From Streptomyces sp. NBC_01314 (lineage in GTDB: Bacteria > Actinomycetota > Actinomycetes > Streptomycetales > Streptomycetaceae): a stretch of DNA of 64,000 bases. The stretch covers positions 10,788,001-10,852,000 of the forward strand of contig NZ_CP108394.1 of the NCBI RefSeq assembly GCF_041435215.1. The letters run 5' to 3'. This document shows, piece after piece, positions 15,979-26,114 of the stretch (position 1 is its first letter; every line of letters starts with the position of its first letter). The translations under genes and the position numbers were made by a program. Below the pieces are notes generated by a model. The model worked only from the letters and a program-made list of their open reading frames with translations. It was not told the DNA's origin and searched no databases.

Positions 15979-16818
15979 ATGCTGGTCAATGTGTCCGCAA
16001 ACGGTTCCGGCACCTCCGTACGTCCCGGCACGCCCCCCAGGAGGACGCACGACGACGCCCCCGACACCGCCACCGCCTTCGCCCGGCTCGCCGCGACGGA
16101 CGCGGGGCCCGAATGCGACCGCGTACGGGACGAACTCGTCCGGGCCTGGCTGCCCATGGCGCACCGCATCGCCGGCCGCTTCCGCAACCGCGGCGAGTCG
16201 CTGGAGGATCTGCGCCAGGTCGCCGCGATGGGCCTGGTCAAGGCGGTGGACCGCTACGAACCCGAGCGGGGGGCGTTCGAGAGCTACGCCGTGCCCACCA
16301 TCACCGGCGAGATCAAGAGGCACTTCCGCGACCGGATGTGGACGCTGCGCGTCCCCCGGCGGGTCCAGGACCTCCGCAACAAGGTGCGTGTGGCACGCCG
16401 CGAACTCAGCCAGACCTCCGGCGGCGCCGCAGAACCCTCGGTCGCCGACATCGCCGCCCTCGCGGGGCTCACGGAGGACGAGGTCAACGCCGGGATGGAG
16501 GCGCTCGACAGCTTCAGCGCCCTGTCGCTGGACGCCGAGATGTCCTCCGGCGAGGACGGCTACAGCCTCGCCGACACCCTCGGCGCGCCCGACACGGCGT
16601 ACGACGTCGTCGTGGACCGGGAGGCGGTCAAGGAAGGGCTGCGCCGACTGCCCGAACGCGAGCGCGCCATCCTCTACATGCGCTTCTTCGAGGACATGAC
16701 GCAGAACCGCATCGCCGACCGCCTCGGCATCTCCCAGATGCACGTCTCCCGCCTCATCAGCCGCAGTTGCGCCCGCGTCCGGGAGGAGGCCCTCGGCCGG
16801 ACCGCGCCCTCTTCCTGA
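15979..16818 (+). CDS. RNA polymerase sigma factor, SigF-like
   Basis: A 279-residue group 3 sigma factor, diverged from the one at 14758. Region 2 reads WLPMAHRIAGRFRNRGESLEDLRQVAAMGLVKAVDRYEP with SYAVPTITGEIKRHFRDRMW; region 4 reads MRFFEDMTQNRIADRLGISQMHVSRLISRSCARV. The first 45 residues are low-complexity and poorly conserved. The ATG at 15979 follows AGGAGCG at eight bases. DUF5133 and an RsbW-like ATPase follow on the same strand at 60 and 39 bases, so the three probably form a unit, the ATPase being a candidate anti-sigma factor. Confidence 0.95.
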   Translation: MLVNVSANGSGTSVRPGTPPRRTHDDAPDTATAFARLAATDAGPECDRVRDELVRAWLPMAHRIAGRFRNRGESLEDLRQVAAMGLVKAVDRYEPERGAFESYAVPTITGEIKRHFRDRMWTLRVPRRVQDLRNKVRVARRELSQTSGGAAEPSVADIAALAGLTEDEVNAGMEALDSFSALSLDAEMSSGEDGYSLADTLGAPDTAYDVVVDREAVKEGLRRLPERERAILYMRFFEDMTQNRIADRLGISQMHVSRLISRSCARVREEALGRTAPSS

Positions 16819-16877
16819 GCCCCTGCCGCCTCACCCGTTGCCACCTGCTGTCGTCGGATCACCCAGGAGCGAAACAG

Positions 16878-17210
16878 ATGCTGATGCCTCACCCCGCGAC
16901 CCTGCGCAGACTCGTCGAGGAGTACGAGTCACTCCAGGTCCACGAGGGCGAACGACACGAGGGCGAACGACATGAGGGCGAGCGACGCGACCACCAGGCC
17001 GCTCGACGCGCGCAGGACCTGGCGTACACGTTGTGCGTGTCCACGGGCACCCGCGACATTCGCCAGGCCCTGGAAACGGCACGCGGGCAGCTCGCCGCCG
17101 CCCAGGCGGCCGCGACCGCGGAGCTGTGCGGGATCCGTGTGGAACTCCCCGCGGAAATCGACGGCCATGGTCCGGGCGCGAGCGGGTATGCGGCGCTTCA
17201 TGAAAGCTGA
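16878..17210 (+). CDS. DUF5133 small protein with HEGER repeats
   Basis: A 110-residue protein with the DUF5133 opening MLMPHPATLRRLVEEYESL and the later helix LAYTLCVSTGTRDIRQALETAR; function unknown. Such genes often sit beside sigma-F-type genes in Streptomyces. Residues 22-36 are three tandem HEGER units encoded by a 15 bp repeat (16941-16985), an insertion not needed for the family match. AGGAGC precedes the ATG by eight bases. It is probably cotranscribed with the sigma gene. Confidence 0.85.
   Translation: MLMPHPATLRRLVEEYESLQVHEGERHEGERHEGERRDHQAARRAQDLAYTLCVSTGTRDIRQALETARGQLAAAQAAATAELCGIRVELPAEIDGHGPGASGYAALHES
16941..16985 (+). repeat. Three in-frame 15 bp repeats inside the DUF5133 gene
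   Basis: CACGAGGGCGAACGA is repeated three times with two changes in the last copy, adding HEGERHEGERHEGER to the protein. The unit length keeps the reading frame. Confidence 0.92.
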
Positions 17211-17249
17211 TGAGCCGAGCTGTCCCGAGCAGTCGACTCCGAACTCGCC

Positions 17250-17768
17250 ATGATGCCGATGGAGCGCCACTCGCCCGTGAACCACGACACCGCTCCCGCC
17301 GAGGGACCGTCCGCCCGGCCGTTGCGGCCGCCGGCCGCGATCACCACCGCGGCGGCGGCCCGCCAGTACGTGCGGGAGTTCGTGGGGGAGCGGTGGCGTT
17401 CCGCGGTCGGACCGCCGGCCGAACAGTCGATGATCGATCTCATTCTCGTCGTGTCCGAACTGGTCACGAACGCGGTCCGGCACGGTGGCGGCGTCGCCGC
17501 GTTCGACGTCGCGCTCACCCCTGAGGGTGTGCGGCTGAACGTGCGGGACCACAGCGCCGCCGTGCCCGTGTGCCTCCACGGGCTCGGCGTGCCGCCGCGC
17601 GCCCACGAGGGCAACGGATACGGATGGCCGCTGATCAACCGCCTGTCCAGCGAGGTCGACGTCGAGCGCCGCGCGGCCGGCGGAAAGACGATCAGCGTGC
17701 TGGTGCCGCTGGCCCGACCCCTCGCCCCTGACGCCTCGCCCCTGAGCCCTGGCAGGGCAGGAACCTGA
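17250..17768 (+). CDS. RsbW-like ATP-binding protein (probable anti-sigma factor)
   Basis: A 172-residue GHKL ATPase of the RsbW/SpoIIAB group. The N-box is LVVSELVTNAVRHGGG (about residues 66-81), and the G region is GNGYGWPLINRLSSEVDVE. Members phosphorylate STAS antagonists and sequester SigB-type factors. The sigma gene two places upstream (15979) and the antagonist at 14237 are the obvious candidates. Three ATGs (17250, 17253, 17259) compete and none has a good ribosome site. The stop lies three bases from the stop of the opposite-strand ATPase at 17772. Confidence 0.88.
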   Translation: MMPMERHSPVNHDTAPAEGPSARPLRPPAAITTAAAARQYVREFVGERWRSAVGPPAEQSMIDLILVVSELVTNAVRHGGGVAAFDVALTPEGVRLNVRDHSAAVPVCLHGLGVPPRAHEGNGYGWPLINRLSSEVDVERRAAGGKTISVLVPLARPLAPDASPLSPGRAGT

Positions 17769-17771
17769 GCT

Positions 17772-18206
17772 CTACCAGGGCAGGAAGACGTGCACGTCCT
17801 TGCCGTGGTCGTGCACCACCACGCTCACCTCGTCGCACAGCGTGTGGATCAGATGCCAGCCGATACCGCCGCCGCCCTTGCTGGGGCTGAAGGGGCGCGG
17901 CGCCGGCGACATCGTGCTCGTGTCCCCCAGCGTCACATGGACCCCGTCGAGCGTGCGCCGCATCGTCAGCTCGAAGTGCCCCGGAGCGTACTGCACCGCG
18001 TTGGCGGCCAGCTCCGTGACCACCAGCAGGATGTCGTCAAAATGCTCGACCGCCGCCGGCGGTGAGGTGCGCGCGAGGATGCTCAGGAACCCCTCGGCGG
18101 CCGTGCGGGCCCCGGTCACGTCGCCGAGCTCTCCGCCGAAGGCGGCGTGACCGTCGTAGATCTCCTCGGAAGGCAGCTTGTCGTCCCTACGTGGTTCTGT
18201 TGCCAA
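17772..18206 (-). CDS. RsbW-like ATP-binding protein
   Basis: A 144-residue GHKL ATPase. VVTELAANAVQYAPGH (about residues 71-86) is the N-box; GGGGIGWHLIHTLCDEVSV is the lid segment. Family role: serine kinase and anti-sigma factor in partner switching. The TTG at 18206 is chosen because GGGGGAAG lies five bases upstream and the frame above it looks unconserved. It is convergent with the ATPase at 17250-17768 and follows the PAS-GAF-PP2C phosphatase gene on the same strand after about 165 bases. Confidence 0.87.
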   Translation of the reverse strand: MATEPRRDDKLPSEEIYDGHAAFGGELGDVTGARTAAEGFLSILARTSPPAAVEHFDDILLVVTELAANAVQYAPGHFELTMRRTLDGVHVTLGDTSTMSPAPRPFSPSKGGGGIGWHLIHTLCDEVSVVVHDHGKDVHVFLPW

Positions 18207-18370
18207 CTCGTCTTCCCCCGCTCGGTTTCTTGAGGCGGACGCGATGTCGCGTTCCCCTCCGACGCTCGTGTTTCCCGTCCGCGGAGCGGATACGCGTGCG
18301 AAAGAGTAGGGATGTGTGGGGCCTTGGGGAAGAGAGTGGCCCTCCGGTGCCCCTGGTCGGCGTCGGCGCA

Positions 18371-20101
18371 CTACCGGTCATCCGCCTCACCGACCTCGGC
18401 CGGGGTCCTGAAGACCAGCAGGGCGACGTCGTCGTCGTTGCCGACGGGACGGGCACGCTCCAGCAGCAGGTCGCAGAACACGTGCAGGGGCCGGTGGGCG
18501 AGCGCCGCCGCGTGCTGGCGCAGCCGGGCCAGGCCCCGGTCGAGGGTGTGCCCCGGCGACTCGATCAGACCATCCGTGTACAGCACGAGCGTGGACAGCG
18601 GCGGGAGCGCGGTGAGCGTGTCGGTACGCGCCCGTATCAGGCCCGTGCCGAGCAGATGGTCGTGCTCCTCGTCCAGGAACCGGGACCGGCCGTCATGGGT
18701 GATCAGCAGCGGGGGCGGATGCCCGGCGTTGGTCCACCGCAGCATCCACCCGTCCTCGCTCTGCTCGACCCGGCCGAAGACCAGGGTCGCCATGGACGCC
18801 TCGGCCACGTTCACCACGGCCTGGTCCAGCCGCTCCACGATCGCGCTCGGCGGCTCCTCCAGGGCCCAGGCGTAGGCCCGGAGCATGTTGCGGACCTGCG
18901 CCATCCCCGCCGCCGCGTCGATGTTGTGCCCGACGACGTCCCCGATGGCCACCGCCGTGGCCCCGTCCGACAGCGAGAACACGTCGTACCAGTCGCCGCC
19001 GACCTGCGAGGACTCCGACGCCGACTCGTAGCGCGCCGCCATCCGCAGACCCGGTACCTCCGGCATCTGGGGCAGCAGATGGCGCTGCATGGTCTCCGCG
19101 ATGTGCCGCTGACGCTGGTACAGGCGCGCGTTCTCCAGCGCCAGCCCGGCCCGGCGGGCGATGTCCTCCAGCAGGGACAGCTCGGCGCCGGTGAAGGACC
19201 CCGGCCGGTCGCTGAGGCCCAGCGTGAGGGCGCCGAGCACCGCGCGCGGCCCGCGGATGGGCGCGATCGCCGCCGAGCGCAGACCCGTCACCTGGAACAG
19301 CCTCTGCTGCGCGACCGTGATCCCCGAATCGGGCGGCCCCTGGTAGGTCTCCGGCCCGGCCAGTGCCGACGCCGCCCCGCGCAGGGCCCGGGACAGCGGC
19401 ATGAACGACTCCTCGTGCACCGGGGGCAGCGGGCCCTCCAGATCCTCGCGCCGCACCACTACACCGTCGTGGTGGGTCGCCACCGTGGTCCGCCAGACGT
19501 CGTCGCTCTCGGTGATCAGGTCCACGATGGCCCAGTCCGCCAGCCGCGGCACCACCAGCCGGACCAGGCGCGCGACCGCCTCGTCGGAGTCCAGCGTGGA
19601 GGTCAGCCGGGTCGTCGTCTCGGCGAGCAGCGCCAGCCGCTCCAGCTGCGACAGTGTCGGCGACTCGGCGGCCGGGGGGAGCGCCTCGCTCCCCGAGCCG
19701 CACTCGTAGAACAGGACGGCCGCGCCGGTCGCGCCGTCGTCGATCCGGCAGGGTGTGACCAGCCAGGTCACCGGCAGCGGCGTGGCGTCGCCGCGCCGGA
19801 ACCACTCGCGGTCCCCGCCGCCCGTACGGCCACTGAGGAACGCCTGCATCATCGAGCACGACGCCCGGGGCAGTGTCTGTCCGAGGTGGTCGCGGTGCAG
19901 CAGTTCGTGGGCGTCGCGGCCGACGAGTTCGTCGGCCGTGCGGCCGAGCAGGGCCTCCGCGCGGGCGTTCACCGAGACGATGGAGCCGTTGTCGTCCACC
20001 ACGTACATGCCGGCGTGCAGGAGATCCGGCAGCCCGTCCGGCGACCGTACAGCCGTACCGGGCGGCTGCCGATCGAGGTGATCCGGACTCCACGCGCTCA
20101 T
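18371..20101 (-). CDS. PAS-GAF-PP2C (SpoIIE-type) phosphatase
   Basis: A 576-residue sensor phosphatase. A PAS domain spans about residues 22-135 (MYVVDDNGSIVSVNARAEALLGR). A GAF domain spans about 160-340 (TTRLTSTLDSDEAVARLVRL). The C-terminal PP2C domain has GGDWYDVFSLSDG, IGDVVGHNIDAAAGMAQVRNML, TNAGHPPPLL and LVLYTDGLIE. Note GHN where most relatives have GHG. It probably dephosphorylates an STAS antagonist such as the one at 14237 in response to a small ligand or redox cue. GGAGGAGC seven bases before the ATG fixes the start. Confidence 0.93.
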   Translation of the reverse strand: MSAWSPDHLDRQPPGTAVRSPDGLPDLLHAGMYVVDDNGSIVSVNARAEALLGRTADELVGRDAHELLHRDHLGQTLPRASCSMMQAFLSGRTGGGDREWFRRGDATPLPVTWLVTPCRIDDGATGAAVLFYECGSGSEALPPAAESPTLSQLERLALLAETTTRLTSTLDSDEAVARLVRLVVPRLADWAIVDLITESDDVWRTTVATHHDGVVVRREDLEGPLPPVHEESFMPLSRALRGAASALAGPETYQGPPDSGITVAQQRLFQVTGLRSAAIAPIRGPRAVLGALTLGLSDRPGSFTGAELSLLEDIARRAGLALENARLYQRQRHIAETMQRHLLPQMPEVPGLRMAARYESASESSQVGGDWYDVFSLSDGATAVAIGDVVGHNIDAAAGMAQVRNMLRAYAWALEEPPSAIVERLDQAVVNVAEASMATLVFGRVEQSEDGWMLRWTNAGHPPPLLITHDGRSRFLDEEHDHLLGTGLIRARTDTLTALPPLSTLVLYTDGLIESPGHTLDRGLARLRQHAAALAHRPLHVFCDLLLERARPVGNDDDVALLVFRTPAEVGEADDR

Positions 20102-20331
20102 GTTCGGTGCTCCTCCGACTGGTCGGTCGCGGACGGGACTGTGGTACGCCACCGCGGGCGCTCCGCCCTACGTGCATCACGCAGTACCCCGGTCCCCGGT
20201 GACCTACGCCCGAAAGGTCCGCGACAGCAGCTCGGAGCCCGGCCCACGAACCACGCACCGACGCGACAGCCGTTCGGGACCGGCGCCGCCCACGGGCGCA
20301 CACACGCCGTGTCCGCACGAGGCCGTCGGCC

Positions 20332-21420
20332 TCATGCCTGGGTGTGCCGTACGCACGCCGTGACGACCTCGCGCAGGCTCCCCGTACGCTCCATCACCTC
20401 GCACTGCACCCGGGCCCCGTTGCCACGCCTCACCAGCTCCGCGACGGCCGCACGGGCCAGGTCGGCGTCGCCGTTGCCAACGAGGGCTTCCCCGACGTGG
20501 TCGAGCAGCGCGTGGATCACCTCGACGGCGGGCCGGGGCCGCATCGTGACGGGGTCCAGGAGGTTCCCCGACATACCGGAGCGGGCGGCCCGCCAGGCGG
20601 CCAGCCGCAGCAGTCCCGCACTGTGTGCGAGAGGCTCCAGACCGGCCCGCCACTCACGCGCCGCTGTCTCCACGAGCCCCCGGGCGAGGGCGGCGACGAG
20701 AACCGCGGTGTCGGGGTGCAGACAGACGTCCGCGACCCGGATCTCGACGGTCGGATACCGGTGGGACAGCCGCGCGTCGAAGTAGATCATGCCCTCGTCG
20801 CGTACGACCTCCGTGGCGATCAGGTTCGATACGTACTGGTGGTACCGCTCCGCCGAACCGAAGACGTCCGTCGGCCCGGCCATCGGCCACATGCCCCACA
20901 CCTGGCTGCGGTAGCTGGCGTACCGGCTGTCGCGGCCCTGCCAGAAGGGCGAGTTCGCGCTCAGGGCCCTCAGGACCGGCAGCCACGGCCGGATACGGTC
21001 CAGGACGGCGACGCCCTCCTCGTCGGACTCGACGGACACATGCACATGGCAGCCGCAGACGAGCTGCACCTGTGTATGCAGGCCGAACTCTCGTGCCATC
21101 CACAGATACCTGCTGTTCATGGTGATCGTCGGGCTCACCGGCAACGGCGACGTGGCCAGCGCGACGACCGCGCTGCCCAGCCCCTCCGCATGGCGCGCCG
21201 CGTCCTTGCGGCAGCGGATGATCTCGGCCCCGAGGTCGGCCATCGACGACTGCGGATGCGTGGCGAACTCCACCTGCTCGTCGTGGAGCTCCTTCTCGAA
21301 CACGTCCTGCCCCGCCCCCTCCTGCGCTGCCCGTGCGAGCACCGCCGCGGCCCGCGCCTGTGGCGCGCCGGTCTCGGGGTCGACCAGCAGGAGTTCCTCT
21401 TCCACTCCGACGGTACGCAC
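20332..21420 (-). CDS. YbdK-type carboxylate-amine ligase (glutamate-cysteine ligase GCS2 family)
   Basis: A 362-residue ATP-grasp-like ligase of the GCS2 family, YbdK branch. It opens with RTVGVEEELLLVDPETG, keeps the metal-binding HVHVSV (about residues 127-132), SANSPFWQGRDSRYASYRSQVWG and YFDARLSHRYPTVEIRVAD. Relatives have weak glutamate-cysteine ligase activity; true substrates are mostly unknown. The start is a GTG at 21420. Mycothiol, not glutathione, is the main actinobacterial thiol, so a role in ergothioneine-like or other gamma-glutamyl chemistry is possible but unproven. Confidence 0.9.
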   Translation of the reverse strand: MRTVGVEEELLLVDPETGAPQARAAAVLARAAQEGAGQDVFEKELHDEQVEFATHPQSSMADLGAEIIRCRKDAARHAEGLGSAVVALATSPLPVSPTITMNSRYLWMAREFGLHTQVQLVCGCHVHVSVESDEEGVAVLDRIRPWLPVLRALSANSPFWQGRDSRYASYRSQVWGMWPMAGPTDVFGSAERYHQYVSNLIATEVVRDEGMIYFDARLSHRYPTVEIRVADVCLHPDTAVLVAALARGLVETAAREWRAGLEPLAHSAGLLRLAAWRAARSGMSGNLLDPVTMRPRPAVEVIHALLDHVGEALVGNGDADLARAAVAELVRRGNGARVQCEVMERTGSLREVVTACVRHTQA

Positions 21421-21615
21421 GTCATCCGGCCCTTTCGCGGTAGGTGCGGTAGGTGGTGACAGCCGTGTGCCCTGGGACGACGCCGGGACACCTCAGCGGT
21501 CGGCGTGCGGGCCTGATCCGTGTACGCGGTGGCGGTCCGGGTACCCGTGCGGAACTTCGGGGGCCGTGCCGGGGCAGGCGCGGCGCCCGGTCAACCACGA
21601 CAGGAGGAGGAGAAC

Positions 21616-21849
21616 GTGACCAGCACCACCGAGACCGGCCGCGTGACCGGTACGGCCGACAAGGACTACAACCTGATCTGGTACGTCGAGGCCTGTCTGG
21701 ACAACGCGCTGCGCCTCGAGACGTACATCCAGGACGCGGAGCGGGAGAAGGACACCGAGGTGGCCGAGCTGTTCCGCAAGGCACAGGCCGACAGCCGCAA
21801 GGGCGCCGACCTCGGCAAGCAGCTCCTGCACCGACGCCTGAGCGACTGA
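21616..21849 (+). CDS. Small conserved protein of unknown function
   Basis: A 77-residue acidic helical protein with DKDYNLIWYVEACLDNALRLETYIQDAE and VAELFRKAQADSRKGADLGKQLL. I recall similar small proteins in other streptomycetes but no function. There are no membrane helices. The GTG at 21616 follows GGAGGAGGAGAA, an unusually strong ribosome site, which suggests high expression. The pattern of evenly spaced hydrophobic residues suggests a two-helix bundle. Confidence 0.75.
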   Translation: MTSTTETGRVTGTADKDYNLIWYVEACLDNALRLETYIQDAEREKDTEVAELFRKAQADSRKGADLGKQLLHRRLSD

Positions 21850-22010
21850 CGGCCCGCCCCGGGCCGCCTGCGGTTCGGGAGAACTTCGGACACTCCGTTC
21901 CCGGCACAGCGCCATTGTGGGCACGGCCCAGGCCGTCACGCGAACCGGCTGGATAAGACGCGTCGGGGGAACGGGGTGTCCGTCGTGTCCGTCCACGATG
22001 GACCCGAACG

Positions 22011-22051
22011 GGCACCGGAAGAGCACCGAAACAGGCACCGGAAGAGCACCG
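22011..22051. repeat. Two exact 18 bp direct repeats
   Basis: GGCACCGGAAGAGCACCG occurs at 22011-22028 and 22034-22051 (period 23). A partial third copy, CACCGGAA, follows near 22059. The repeats lie in the leader between the small protein gene and the rox gene. Confidence 0.85.
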
Positions 22052-22074
22052 CACAGACACCGGAAAACGTCCGG

Positions 22075-23655
<1,581 letters not shown>

Positions 23656-23955
23656 GCGCGGCACGCCGGGGGAGGTGTGGCCCCGGGGGGAGGCGCGGTC
23701 GCTCGTCGCTCGGACGGCTGTCGGGAACCTTCCCCACGGCGCAGGATCCGGCGATGACCTCGCCTCCCGCGGTAGCCCGTACCGCCCCGAGGATCACGAC
23801 GCCCTCCACGGGATCCGCATACGTACCGCCCACAACGGCGGCGACAGCCGCCCCGCCTACGCGGACCCCGATGTCTTTCCCGGCGCCCACCGGCCCCCCC
23901 GACCACCCCCGACGAGGCGAGCAGGGCCGCGCCCCTGACCTCCACCTCGCGGTAC
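23656..23955. other. 300-base gap after the rox gene
   Basis: CCGGGG (23666-23671) and CCCCGG (23681-23686) can pair and may end rox transcription, although no T-run follows. No coding frame in the rest is convincing. Confidence 0.4.
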
Positions 23956-24711
23956 TCACCGCACGGCGGCCAGGACGTGGCTGGGTCCCACCTGCCAGAC
24001 CGCTCCGACATGCTCGAAGCCCGCGTCACGCAACAGCGCGACATGGCCGGACAGGGTGAGATCGTTGCCCTCGCAGCGGGGGCGCCCGCCGTCGTCCCTT
24101 CGTGAGAGGAGAGGGGCCAGCTCCGGGTCGGTGGCCGCGCTCGACCACCAGGAATCCCAGTCCTCGGTGAGGGACGCGGCGCTCCGGGCGGCTCGGCGGC
24201 GGCCGATGTCGATCGCGAGCTCGGACACCTTCGTGGAGTCCGGGCTGATGTGGTCCCCGTTGATCAGGATGCCGCCGGGGCGCAGCAGCCCGGCGAGTTC
24301 CCGGTAGACCCGGCGCAGGGTGTCCGCGCCCAGGCAGTGCAGGGCGGTGGTCGACACCACCGCGTCCGCGGGGCGTGCCAGGCCGGGGGTGTCGAGCCAG
24401 CCGGGTGCGCCGATCAGGGTCCTGACGTACCGCAGGGCGCTGCCGTAGTGGGCGCTGCCGAGTTCCAGGAGGAGCGGGTCCGCGTCCACGGCGAGCACCT
24501 CGGCCGTGGGCAGACGGCCGGCGAGCCGCGCCGCCAGGCATCCGGGGCCGCTTCCCAGGTCGACGACGAGGGGCGCGGGGCAGTCGCGCGTCACATGCTC
24601 GACCAGGTCCGCGATGACCTCGAACCGCTCCTCGCGGTCGACCGCGTACCGCTGCTGCTGACGTTCCCAGCGCTCCACCCATCGCGCCGCCGTCGCCGTG
24701 CTCACATCCAT
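23956..24711 (-). CDS. Class I SAM-dependent methyltransferase
   Basis: A 251-residue Rossmann methyltransferase. Motif I is LVVDLGSGPGCLAARLA (about residues 48-64), motif II is VLAVDADPLLLELG, and motif IV is DAVVSTTALHCLGAD, followed by LLRPGGILINGDH. The C-terminal helices LTEDWDSWWSSA and LSGHVALLRDAGFEHVGAVWQVG fit small-molecule methyltransferases. It lies 3' of the damaged Y4yA-like gene on the same strand, 45 bases after its stop, and may be a survivor of the same former gene cluster. A Zur-like sequence lies about 40 bases before its start. Confidence 0.88.
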   Translation of the reverse strand: MDVSTATAARWVERWERQQQRYAVDREERFEVIADLVEHVTRDCPAPLVVDLGSGPGCLAARLAGRLPTAEVLAVDADPLLLELGSAHYGSALRYVRTLIGAPGWLDTPGLARPADAVVSTTALHCLGADTLRRVYRELAGLLRPGGILINGDHISPDSTKVSELAIDIGRRRAARSAASLTEDWDSWWSSAATDPELAPLLSRRDDGGRPRCEGNDLTLSGHVALLRDAGFEHVGAVWQVGPSHVLAAVR

Positions 24712-24750
24712 GCCGGTCGCACTGCCTCCGTCCCGTCCCGTCCCTGCTAA

Positions 24751-24764
24751 TGGAAATCATTGCA
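24751..24764. promoter_or_regulatory. Possible Zur/Fur-family operator
   Basis: TGGAAATCATTGCA, within AATG-GAAAT-CATT, resembles the core ATGAAAATCAT of actinobacterial Zur boxes with one mismatch; the outer half is incomplete. It lies between the Y4yA-like relic and the methyltransferase start at 24711. The match is short, so this is tentative. Confidence 0.28.
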
Positions 24765-25860
24765 GAGAAGCGAGAGCGGAGAGCAACTGGTCGATCTCCT
24801 GCGGGGTGTTGTGCACGTGCAGACTCACCCGCACCGATTCCTCCTCCGCCCCGCGGCCCGCCTGGCAGTGGCCGTCCGCCCGCACCATGAACCCGTGGCT
24901 GAACCCTTCCAGCAGCAGGGTGCCCAGGGGGCGTCCCAGGCTCGGCGCGGGGCGGGAGAGCAGTTCGTCGAGATAGGCGGCGGCCGTCGGCCGATGGGCC
25001 GGGAGGCTCAGCGCGCCCTTGAGCGTGCCGTTCTCTGCCCGCAGACCGTAGCCGTGGCCGCCCCGGGTCAGGGGCGGGCGGCTGCCCATGACGGCGCCGG
25101 TCAGCTCGGTGGTGTAGCGCTCCCACTGGGCCGCGTGCGCCAGGTAGCTGACGCCGAAGCCGCCGCCGATGGCGCGCGGCTGGAAACCACGGATCCGTAA
25201 GTCCTCCATGGCCCGGAGGCATCCTTCGAGCGCCGCCGCCTTCTCGTCGAGGCTCGTGGTGTCGAGGTGATAGCCGACACCGATCGGCTCCAGCTGGTCC
25301 CCGTGCCGTTCGAGGGCGTCGAGCACGTGGTGCAGGGACTTCACCGGTGTACCGAAGCGGCTCCGGCGCGAGAGTTTCCTGGTTCCGGACGTCTCGAAGC
25401 CGGACAGGCGTAACAGCACGCGGACGCGCGGAAGTCCGTGGGCGCGGACGAGGCCCGCCGCCTGCTCCAGCTCGGCGGGACCGTCGGCGTTGAGGCTCGC
25501 CCCGCTGCGCGCGACGAGCCAGAGGAACTTCGGGTCCTTGGGACCGGTCGCCATGATCCGGGATCCCGCGAACCCGGCTCCCAGAGCGTGTTGCAGTTCG
25601 CCGAGCGACGCTGCGTCGAGGGCCGCTTCCGTCGTGGTGAGCCGGCGTACGAGGGAGCCGGCACGGTTCGCCTTGTGGGCGAAGAAGATCCGCCCGGCCA
25701 GCCGGTGCCGGTCGAGGACCGAACGGAAGCGCCGTACGTTGTCGGCGATCTGGTCCGGCAGGAGGACGTTCAGCGGGGAGCCGAGGGCGTCCACGAGGGT
25801 GTGCAGGAGCGGTGCCGAGTCCAGGAGGGCCGCTGTGCGCGACTCCAGCCGTGGTTCCAG
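24757..25860 (-). pseudogene. Relic of a Y4yA-family PLP enzyme fused to a class V aminotransferase tail
   Basis: The frame reads like the N-terminal two thirds of Y4yA-family PLP enzymes (alanine racemase/DAP decarboxylase fold): LVDALGSPLNVLLPD, FFAHKANRAGSLVRRL with the PLP lysine, and VGYHLDTTSLDEKAAALEGCLRAM. Three signs of decay appear. First, homologous sequence continues from the GTG at 25794 back to a TAG at 25861 without a start. Second, the PLP phosphate loop reads AIGGGFG instead of the usual AIDIGGGFG. Third, after LGRPLGTLLLEG it switches to GHCQAG...SVRVSLHVHNTPQEIDQLLSAL, which is the C-terminus of a class V aminotransferase. A deletion between two neighbouring genes explains this. 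Confidence 0.72.
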
Positions 25861-25957
25861 CTACAACGGGTCGTCGCTCGTTCCAGATGTTCCTCCCCAC
25901 CGAGGAAGACGTACGGGTGTCGGCAAACGGTCAGAACGACCGTAACCCTCCCCTCGC

Positions 25958-25980
25958 CGGGCCCTCCGGAATCGGGCCCG
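25958..25980 (-). terminator. Possible stem-loop terminator after the GNAT gene
   Basis: CGGGCCC (25958-25964) and GGGCCCG (25974-25980) pair across nine bases. It lies 135 bases downstream of the minus-strand GNAT stop at 26115. There is no T-run. The rest of 25861-26114 shows no gene. Confidence 0.35.
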
Positions 25981-26114
25981 TGAGGGAGGGGCTGTTTCCC
26001 GACGTCGGACGGCTGGAACGGGACGGTCGGAGGCGGGGAACGGGACGGTAGGGGAGGGACGCACGGGTTGAGAGTGAACGTATCTTGGGGCCGGGCGGGG
26101 GGTACTGCGGAGGG

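Noticed and set aside
18062..20785. A 907-residue plus-strand open frame
   Set aside because: It is antisense to the PAS-GAF-PP2C gene, rich in Arg, Gly and Pro, without a ribosome site or family.
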